NCBI GenBank assembly: GCA_003165615.1
Contig: PLWR01000317.1
Coordinates: 1 to 11,904, forward strand
Direction of reading: 5' to 3'
Source of the DNA: Acidobacteriota bacterium
Lineage (GTDB): Bacteria > Acidobacteriota > Terriglobia > UBA7540
Length of the DNA stretch: 11,904 bases
Every line of letters begins with the position of its first letter. Within the stretch, counting starts at the first letter, position 1. The position numbers and the translations under genes were made by a program. The notes below the pieces were generated by a model, which saw nothing but the letters and a program-made list of their open reading frames with translations, searched no databases and had not been told where the DNA came from. Positions 6,654 to 11,904 of the stretch are shown piece by piece.

Positions 6654-6706
6654 GGCTGCGTAAAGCCGACGTTACGCCCGATGGGCATAAAGCCGCCGCT
6701 ACATCC
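6654..6706 (-). repeat. short dispersed repeat pair (TAAAGCCG core) upstream of hemDE
   Basis: Two direct copies of an 18-nt sequence occur 27 nt apart: GCGTAAAGCCGACGTTAC at 6658-6675 and GCATAAAGCCGCCGCTAC at 6685-6702. On the minus strand these read GTAGCGGCGGCTTTATGC and GTAACGTCGGCTTTACGC. That is close to the GTAGCGCCGGGCTTTA start of the element within lpdA, so the two are probably members of one dispersed family. The pair ends about 22 bp before the hemDE start codon, so it lies in the 5' untranslated region or promoter of that gene. Confidence 0.65.
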
Positions 6707-6727
6707 TCGGACAGAAGAGCGATCGAC

Positions 6728-8920
6728 ATGACTGAAACCGCCGCCGCGAGCGCGAACTTTGAAGGTCTGAACGTAGTGATATTTGAAAGCCGCCGCGTTG
6801 CGGAGATGGCTGCCCTGATTACCAGATTCGGGGGTGTGCCGCGCGTGGCTCCCGCCCTGCGCGAGGTGCCGCTGGAGGAAGACGCCGCGGCCCTGGCGTT
6901 TGGCGTGGAGCTTTTCGCGGGGCGGCTGGACGCGGTCATTTTCATGACCGGGGTGGGCGCGCGTCGATTGTTCGAGGTGCTGGAGACGCGCCACGCTCGC
7001 GGGAAGATAGTGCAAGCACTTGCCGGAATCACCGTGGTCGCGCGCGGGCCCAAGCCCGCCAAAGTCCTGCGCGAGTACCAGGTGCCCATCACCATCACCG
7101 TGCCGGAGCCCAACACCTGGCGCGAAATCCTGGAAGAGTTGGACGAGAACCCGCCTGCGGGCCGAAGCGCGTCGTCGGGCCACCGCCCTGGCAAACCTTC
7201 GGCGGGCGCAGGCCCGCGCGGATTCACCCTTGCGGGCAGCCGCGTAGCGGTACAGGAATATGGAGTGCCCAATCAAGAATTCCTGGCCGCACTGAAAGAA
7301 CGCGGTGTTGAAACACTGCGCGTCCCGGTTTATCAATGGGCGCTCCCCTTGGATACTAAGCCCCTGCGCGAAGCCATTCAAGCGCTGGTGGAGGGCCGTG
7401 CACAGGTGGCGATGTTCACCAGCGCCGTGCAGGTGGAGCATCTGCTGCAAGTGGCCGCCGATGATGGCGTGAAGGATCGATTGCTGGAAGCTCTGGAGAA
7501 AGTTGTGGTGGCCTCGGTGGGCCCGACTTGCAGCGAGAGGCTGGCGGCGCATGGGATCGCCGTCGATCATGAGCCTGTTCACCCCAAGATGGGACCCTTG
7601 GTGCAGGAGACCGCGCAACGGGCCAAGGAAATCTTGAAAAACAAATCCGAAGTCCGAAGTCCGAGGTCCGAAGTCAGGAGTCAGGAGGCTGAAGCTGGGA
7701 GTCGGGAGTCAGAAGTCGGGAGTCAGGAGTCAAGGGATTCCGAATTTCCAATTGCGAATTCCAAACTCCAAATCCCGAGCCCCGAGTCCCGTGTCCCGAG
7801 TCCCGAATCCCGAGGGCGTGCCGCGTGGGAAGACTCGCGCTTCATGAAAGCCTGCCGTTTCGAGGCGGTGGACGCGACCCCGATCTGGCTGATGCGCCAG
7901 GCGGGCCGCTATATGAAGGAATATCGGGATCTGCGCGCCCGCGTGCCGTTCCTGGAGTTGTGCAAGAATCCCGCCCTGGTTTCAGAAGTCACCGTCACCG
8001 CCGCGGAAAAACTGGGTGTGGATGCCGCCATTATTTTTGCCGACCTGCTGCTGATCGTTGAGCCGCTGGGCTTGCACCTGGAATACGACAAGGGCGAAGG
8101 GCCGGTGATCAGCCCCGGACTGCGCGAGGCTGCCGACATTGACCGCCTGCGGGAAGTCGTCCCGGAAGAGTCGCTGGCCTATTTCTACGACGCCATCCGC
8201 CAAACGCGCTCCGACCTGAATCGGAAGCTTCCGCTCATCGGATTTGCCGGGTGTCCATTTACCCTGGCTTCCTACCTGATTGAAGGGGGCGGGTCCAGAA
8301 ACTACCGCCACACCAAAGCCCTGATGTACCGTGATGCGGGCGCGTGGCGCGCGCTGATGGAGTTCCTGGCGCGCAACCTGGCCCGGTATATCAACGCCCA
8401 GATCGAGGCCGGGGTACAGGCCGTGCAGGTTTTTGACACCTGGGTGGGTTGCCTGGGGCCCGCGGACTATTGCCAATACGTCCAGCCCTATACGCGCGTG
8501 ATGCTTAAAGCAGTTAAGCCCGGAACGCCTATTATCCACTTTGGAACGGGGACGGGCATACTACTGGAAGCCATGCGCGACGCGGGCGGAGATGTGATGG
8601 GCGTGGACGCGCACGTGGAACTCGACGAGGCCTGGGGGCGGTTGGGCGACGAGGTGGGCGTGCAGGGAAACCTTGACTCCATCGTGCTTTACGGCGATCA
8701 CAACTTCATCCGCAGGCGCGCCAAGCGCGTCCTGGAACAGGCCGCTTATCGCCGCGGGCACATCTTCAACCTGGGCCACGGCCTGCTGCCGGATACTCCG
8801 TACGACAATGTTGTTGCCCTCGTCAAGATGGTGCACGACCTCAGCAGCTACGCCATCGCCAAAGGCCATCGGGCGCCGCGCATCTGGAAAGGCAGCCGGA
8901 AGACCCTGGACAAAGACTGA
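6728..8920 (+). CDS. hemD-hemE: fused uroporphyrinogen-III synthase / uroporphyrinogen decarboxylase (HemD-HemE)
   Basis: This 730-aa frame joins two successive haem-pathway enzymes. HemD (about residues 10-303) closes hydroxymethylbilane to uroporphyrinogen III; it shows VVIFESRRVAEMAALI near the start, GSRVAVQEYG, the VYQWALPLD strand and VAMFTSAVQVEHLL. HemE (about 367-730) decarboxylates uroporphyrinogen III to coproporphyrinogen III. It has MRQAGRY with Arg390 and Arg394, FADLLL with Asp439, Tyr516 in FTLASYLIEGGGS, and His684 in FNLGHG, matching human UROD Arg37/Arg41, Asp86, Tyr164 and His339. The linker (about 304-366) is heptapeptide-repetitive, from 7-nt DNA repeats. HemD carries an extra 22-residue Pro/Gly-rich insert (142-163). 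The ATG at 6728 fits the HemD N-terminus but has a weak ribosome-binding site (AGAAGAG). The only alternative HemE start is ATG 7844 (residue 373), which would cut into the conserved RF-KA helix and has just a weak GGAAG upstream. A single fused product is therefore more likely. Confidence 0.87.
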   Translation: MTETAAASANFEGLNVVIFESRRVAEMAALITRFGGVPRVAPALREVPLEEDAAALAFGVELFAGRLDAVIFMTGVGARRLFEVLETRHARGKIVQALAGITVVARGPKPAKVLREYQVPITITVPEPNTWREILEELDENPPAGRSASSGHRPGKPSAGAGPRGFTLAGSRVAVQEYGVPNQEFLAALKERGVETLRVPVYQWALPLDTKPLREAIQALVEGRAQVAMFTSAVQVEHLLQVAADDGVKDRLLEALEKVVVASVGPTCSERLAAHGIAVDHEPVHPKMGPLVQETAQRAKEILKNKSEVRSPRSEVRSQEAEAGSRESEVGSQESRDSEFPIANSKLQIPSPESRVPSPESRGRAAWEDSRFMKACRFEAVDATPIWLMRQAGRYMKEYRDLRARVPFLELCKNPALVSEVTVTAAEKLGVDAAIIFADLLLIVEPLGLHLEYDKGEGPVISPGLREAADIDRLREVVPEESLAYFYDAIRQTRSDLNRKLPLIGFAGCPFTLASYLIEGGGSRNYRHTKALMYRDAGAWRALMEFLARNLARYINAQIEAGVQAVQVFDTWVGCLGPADYCQYVQPYTRVMLKAVKPGTPIIHFGTGTGILLEAMRDAGGDVMGVDAHVELDEAWGRLGDEVGVQGNLDSIVLYGDHNFIRRRAKRVLEQAAYRRGHIFNLGHGLLPDTPYDNVVALVKMVHDLSSYAIAKGHRAPRIWKGSRKTLDKD
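7153..7213 (+). repeat. imperfect inverted repeat inserted in the HemD part of hemDE
   Basis: GCCTGCGGGCCGAAG at 7153-7167 faces CTTCGGCGGGCGCAGGC at 7197-7213. The arms match apart from two extra bases in the right arm and one changed base. They are separated by 29 nt. Translation gives a Pro/Gly/Ser/Arg-rich stretch, about residues 142-163, between the end of the first HemD half (W-EILEELDEN) and the GSRVAVQEYG strand. Bacterial HemD normally has only a short connection here. It looks like a second, different repeat captured in frame. Confidence 0.6.
7646..7814 (+). repeat. heptanucleotide repeat array forming the HemD-HemE linker
   Basis: The left arm (7646-7729) is four 21-nt blocks at 7646, 7667, 7688 and 7709, each made of three 7-mers related to TCCGAAG / TCAGGAG / TCGGGAG. 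The right arm (7773-7814) is six 7-mers of the TCCCGAG type. The right-arm unit is roughly the reverse complement of the left-arm unit, so the whole can fold as a long imperfect hairpin around an A/T-richer centre (7741-7771). Three 7-mers equal seven codons, giving the heptapeptides SEVRSPR, SEVRSQE, AEAGSRE and SEVGSQE on the left and PSPESRV / PSPESRG on the right. Such 7-mer arrays are known from intergenic DNA; here the array is inside an open frame. Confidence 0.88.
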
Positions 8921-8952
8921 GCTTGCGGAACATGAGGATTTGTCGCGCCCTT

Positions 8953-10296
8953 TCATGCCCCTGACCCCGTCGCCACCGTGGTAATGGTCCGAAGGATGAT
9001 GCGGAGGTCGAAAAGCATGGAGGCATTCTGGAGGTAGTAGAGGTCATATTCGAGTTTGAGGAGATGGTCCTCTTCGTTGGAGGCATAGTGGCAGCAGACT
9101 TGCGCCCATCCGGTGATTCCCGGGCGCACCAAATGCCGGAGTGAATAGACCGGAAACTTGCTTTGCAGGGCTTCGACAAACACGGGGCGCTCCGGGCGCG
9201 GGCCCACAAAGCTCATTTCCCCCCTGAGAACATTCCACGTCTGAGGAATCTCATCGATGCGAAGTTTACGCAACCAGAGTCCCACCGGGGTAACGCGCGG
9301 GTCGCGGGGCGAGGCCCAAACGGGGCCGGTGACATCCTCCGCTTGGTCCACCATGGTGCGCAGCTTATAAATGCGGAAGGGTTTTCCCCCCTTGCCCACC
9401 CTTTCCTGGGAGTAGAACACCGTCCCTCCGTCCTGAAGCTTGATAAGGATGGCCGACAACGCCACGAGGGGGGCACCCAGAAGTAATACCACCACGGCGA
9501 GGCAGATATCCGCCAGCCGTTTGATGACCTGAAAGCTTTGTTCGTTGAGCGAACGGAAGCCTTCGGCGGTGGCCACCCAGCGTTCGTCAATGAACTGGGC
9601 GGGAAGCCGCTCGGCGAATTCGGACCACAGGCGTTGCAGGTTCCAAACCATGACTCCTCGGAGGCGAAGCGCGGCGGCTTTGCGGAGGGTGGAAGGATCG
9701 AGCGCATGGCCCGCCAGAATGAGGAGGTCGAATTCATCCCCGGGGGTGGGCACGCCGTGGGGATCCAGTCGGACGGGCGTGCTCGCGGATTCCGCTTCCG
9801 GCTGCCAGACTTGCGTCTGGGAAAGGGGGGAGAATTCCCGGATGAGCTCGCGAGCCATATCCACCGCGTCGGGACTCCCCATCAGCAGGATGGCCAGGCT
9901 GCGGCGCCGAAGTCGTGAGAAGACCCCAAGACGCCATGCGAGGAGGAAGTAAACAAGAAGGAAGTTGGCAATGGCGAAAATGCCGCGGCCAAAGCGAACC
10001 TCTGGAGCAAAGAAAAAGAAGACGGAGGTGGCCGCGGCCGCGACCAGCAAACCCAGAAGAGGCCGTCGCAGGTTTTCTGCGGAACTCGCCTCGGGCTGCA
10101 CTTCATAGGACCGGGTCAAATAGAAGCTCAGCGGGTAAATCATGAGGCAGAAGACCCAGGCAGTAAAGTACTCGGTGTAGAAGAGGGAAGCGTCGTCGAC
10201 ACGGATGTAACAGCCCAACGCCAGGCAGAGGGTGAGAAGAATCAGGTCTCCCCCCATGAGGGCCAGCTTGATTTTGATTTGCATCGAGGCCTTCAT
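8953..10296 (-). CDS. polyprenyl-phosphate sugar-1-phosphate transferase (exopolysaccharide initiating enzyme)
   Basis: This family transfers a sugar-1-phosphate from a nucleotide sugar onto undecaprenyl phosphate, the first membrane step of exopolysaccharide or O-antigen assembly. The N-terminal part has four likely membrane helices (about 12-30, 42-61, 83-100, 108-125). A divergent soluble middle region follows (about 130-250). The C-terminal catalytic region starts with the hydrophobic RLADICLAVVVLLLGAPLVAL. It contains FYSQERVGKGGKPF, YKLRTM, the Asp348-Glu349 dyad in LRIDEIPQ, GEMSFVGPRPERP, RPGITGWAQV and the closing KLEYDLYYLQNAS. All core motifs are intact at 447 aa, a normal length for the polytopic, WbaP-like class. 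The ATG at 10296 overlaps the stop of the upstream glycosyltransferase (ATGA), so they are translationally coupled. The gene ends 32 bp from hemDE, to which it converges. The sugar used cannot be read from the sequence. Confidence 0.93.
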   Translation of the reverse strand: MKASMQIKIKLALMGGDLILLTLCLALGCYIRVDDASLFYTEYFTAWVFCLMIYPLSFYLTRSYEVQPEASSAENLRRPLLGLLVAAAATSVFFFFAPEVRFGRGIFAIANFLLVYFLLAWRLGVFSRLRRRSLAILLMGSPDAVDMARELIREFSPLSQTQVWQPEAESASTPVRLDPHGVPTPGDEFDLLILAGHALDPSTLRKAAALRLRGVMVWNLQRLWSEFAERLPAQFIDERWVATAEGFRSLNEQSFQVIKRLADICLAVVVLLLGAPLVALSAILIKLQDGGTVFYSQERVGKGGKPFRIYKLRTMVDQAEDVTGPVWASPRDPRVTPVGLWLRKLRIDEIPQTWNVLRGEMSFVGPRPERPVFVEALQSKFPVYSLRHLVRPGITGWAQVCCHYASNEEDHLLKLEYDLYYLQNASMLFDLRIILRTITTVATGSGA

Positions 10297-11540
10297 CGGG
10301 GTGCGGGGTTCTCCTTCAGCGGGGCGGCCAATCCCTTCAGTAACGATTCGTACTGGTCCACCACGGCCTGCGGGGAATAGTGGCGGGCCATGAATTCTGC
10401 CCCACTCCGCCCCAAGCGTTCACGCCGGGCGGCATCGTGGTACAGGGTGGTGAGAGCTTGGCAAAAATCTTCCACGTTCCCCGGCGCGGTGACGATGCCG
10501 ACGCCCCCAGTACGCAAGACTTGCGCCAAATCAGAGTTATCATCAATGCTCGCCACCACCGGACGCGCGGCAAGCAGGGAATTATATATACGTCCGGGAA
10601 ACGATGTCCTGCCCACCCCGGGCTTCGCGGTCATGACGAAGACGTCGGCGGTGGCTAGCATTTCGGGCAGCAACTCGCGGGGCTGCGTCGGCAGAAATTG
10701 CATATTGGTGAGACGGCGCTGGCGGGCAAGCTTTACCAAATCCGCCTGCTTCGACCCTCCGCCGATCACCAGAAAAAGGACGTCGGGAATTGCGGCCAGC
10801 TTGGCCGCCGCCTCCACCAGCAGTTCCGTCCCATGAGTGTAGCCGATATTGCCTGCATACATGACCACATACCGGTCATCAAGCCCATGCCGCCGACGGA
10901 AGGAGTTGGCCCGCGGGAGAGGCGTGACGATGGTGGTATCGATGAAATTGGGGATGGTCACGATTTTGCCGCGGTCAATGCCGCGTGCCGCGATGGCCTC
11001 CGTGAAGGATTCCGTGATCACCGTGATCCGGTCACAGCGTCGGTAGATGGAGGTCATCAGGCCGCCCATGGCGCGCGCGAGCCATCCCGCCCGGACTTCC
11101 TCGCTGGCAAGATAAGCATCCGGAAACAAATCCTGAACATTGTAAACCACCGGGCAGCGACGGAGGGCCCGCAGTAGGAGGGCATTGAACCCCAGCCAAA
11201 ATGGTGGCGAGACGGCGATGACAACTTCCGGCCGCTTTGTAAGCAGGCTCGCAACCAGGCTGGTCAGGGTGAAACTTGCATAGTTCAGGAGCTTGGCAAA
11301 TTTCCCTCCGGATTTCGGGAACGCCCAGCACCGAATCACCTTCACGCCCTGGCAAATTTCCCGCCGGAAAGGCCGCCACCCATAACCTGGAGGGACGCGC
11401 GGGAGTTGATAGTGGGGCGTGCCCGCAAGGACGGTCACCCGGTGTCCGCGCGCGGCAAGCTGCTCCGCCAAGCCGGTGATCACAATGGCATTGCTGGTGA
11501 ACTCCGGGGCGTATTGGATGCTAAGGATCAACAGGCGCAA
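10293..11540 (-). CDS. GT4 family glycosyltransferase (WbuB/WcaI-like)
   Basis: This is a two-Rossmann-domain, retaining GT-B transferase of surface-polysaccharide synthesis. The N-terminal half has LILSIQYAPEFTSNAIVITGLAEQL, GHRVTVLAGTPHY, VIAVSPPFWLGFNALLLR and VYNVQDLFPD. The C-terminal half has IVTIPNFIDT, YVVMYAGNIGYTHGTELLVEAA, FLVIGGGSKQ, MQFLPTQPRELLPEML and FPGRIYNSLLAARPVVASID. That last segment replaces the usual E-x7-E donor-binding loop with the R-IYNSLLAARPV form typical of the WbuB-like group, which often adds an N-acetyl-hexosamine. The start is TTG (11540-11538). No alternative start exists upstream in frame, and the N-terminal RLLILSIQYAPE is exactly where the family begins. 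Ribosome binding looks weak. It lies 38 bp after the partial glycosyltransferase and overlaps the phosphotransferase by 4 bp, so all three form one operon. The length of 415 aa is normal. Confidence 0.9.
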   Translation of the reverse strand: MRLLILSIQYAPEFTSNAIVITGLAEQLAARGHRVTVLAGTPHYQLPRVPPGYGWRPFRREICQGVKVIRCWAFPKSGGKFAKLLNYASFTLTSLVASLLTKRPEVVIAVSPPFWLGFNALLLRALRRCPVVYNVQDLFPDAYLASEEVRAGWLARAMGGLMTSIYRRCDRITVITESFTEAIAARGIDRGKIVTIPNFIDTTIVTPLPRANSFRRRHGLDDRYVVMYAGNIGYTHGTELLVEAAAKLAAIPDVLFLVIGGGSKQADLVKLARQRRLTNMQFLPTQPRELLPEMLATADVFVMTAKPGVGRTSFPGRIYNSLLAARPVVASIDDNSDLAQVLRTGGVGIVTAPGNVEDFCQALTTLYHDAARRERLGRSGAEFMARHYSPQAVVDQYESLLKGLAAPLKENPAPR

Positions 11541-11578
11541 GGGTTCTTGTGGGCCGAGCCTTGGGTGTGCGGCTGCGG

Positions 11579-11904
11579 TTAAGTTCTCCTTTCCGGAGGG
11601 ATGGCTTCTGCCCCGCCGCCCGCCGGTCGCGGCGGGGGCGCAAGTTGCTCGAAAAGCCGGTGTACCTTTTCCGCCCCTTGCTGCCAGGAAAACTGCTTGG
11701 CGCGCTCCACGCCGCGGCGCGCGAGCGTTTCCCGGAGGGACGAGTCTGACAGTACTTCGAATATCCTATCGGCAATGTCACCAGGATCTTCACCGTCAAA
11801 GAGGATCGCGGCGTCTCCACAAATATCGGCCATGGGGCGTTGCCGGCAACAGAGAATCGGCGTCCCGCACGCCAGCGCCTCAATCAGCACCGTGCCGCAC
11901 GCTT
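11579..11904 (-). CDS. GT4 family glycosyltransferase, C-terminal fragment (runs off the window)
   Basis: Only about 108 C-terminal residues are present; the frame is open to the window edge at 11904. The visible part starts ACGTVLIEALACGTPILCC, the end of the E-x7-E-type donor loop, followed by GDAAILFDGEDPGDIADRIFEVLSD, LARRGVERAKQFSWQQGAEKVHRLFEQL and a short Pro/Gly-rich tail. This is the normal end of a GT4 glycosyltransferase. Start, acceptor domain and full length lie outside the window. The stop is TAA at 11581-11579. It is the first visible gene of the polysaccharide operon, 38 bp upstream of the next glycosyltransferase. Confidence 0.87.
   Translation of the reverse strand, partial: ACGTVLIEALACGTPILCCRQRPMADICGDAAILFDGEDPGDIADRIFEVLSDSSLRETLARRGVERAKQFSWQQGAEKVHRLFEQLAPPPRPAGGGAEAIPPERRT

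Noticed and set aside
8921..8952. Bidirectional terminator between the convergent hemDE and sugar transferase genes
   Set aside because: The 32-bp gap has no inverted repeat with a T-tract on either strand.

Overview
The window looks like high-GC chromosomal DNA from a free-living heterotroph, most likely an acidobacterium. That placement is an inference. It rests on the short palindromic and heptanucleotide repeats inside and between genes, on a zinc-ribbon membrane protein with a pilin-like C-terminal part, and on the general style of the proteins. No rRNA or other marker gene is present to confirm it.

Layout. Positions 1-137 are a C/G-rich repeat-bearing leader. Positions 138-2986 (+) are a two-gene 2-oxoacid dehydrogenase unit: the E2 acyltransferase and the E3 dihydrolipoamide dehydrogenase, overlapping by 19 bp. 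The E1 gene(s) are presumably upstream, outside the window. Positions 3028-3506 (-) are a type II toxin-antitoxin pair of the RelE/ParE kind. Positions 3643-4512 (-) encode a zinc-ribbon, multi-helix membrane protein with a pseudopilin-like tail, and 4557-5942 (-) a secreted GH29 alpha-L-fucosidase-like enzyme. Positions 5943-6727 hold no intact gene. They contain a frameshifted 3' remnant of a group II intron reverse transcriptase/maturase (about 5985-6356, -), an imperfect 39-51 nt repeat array directly against its truncated end, and a copy of a TAAAGCCG-type short repeat. Positions 6728-8920 (+) are one open frame fusing uroporphyrinogen-III synthase (HemD) to uroporphyrinogen decarboxylase (HemE), two consecutive steps of haem synthesis. 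Positions 8953-11904 (-) are the downstream end of an exopolysaccharide/O-antigen type cluster. In transcription order this is a partial GT4 glycosyltransferase, a second GT4 glycosyltransferase, and a polyprenyl-phosphate sugar-1-phosphate transferase. The last two overlap by 4 bp.

The most notable theme is that short repeats have entered housekeeping coding sequences without breaking them. An 80-nt double-hairpin element lies in frame inside lpdA (about residues 127-157). A smaller imperfect inverted repeat lies inside the HemD part of hemDE (about residues 142-163). A long array of 7-nt repeats forms the linker that joins HemD to HemE (residues about 307-362). The heptamers are free of stop codons in all six frames, which suggests how such an array could be tolerated and could bridge two genes into one. 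Similar repeats lie in the intergenic DNA just upstream of hemDE.

No tRNA, rRNA, CRISPR array, complete insertion sequence or convincing intrinsic terminator was seen.
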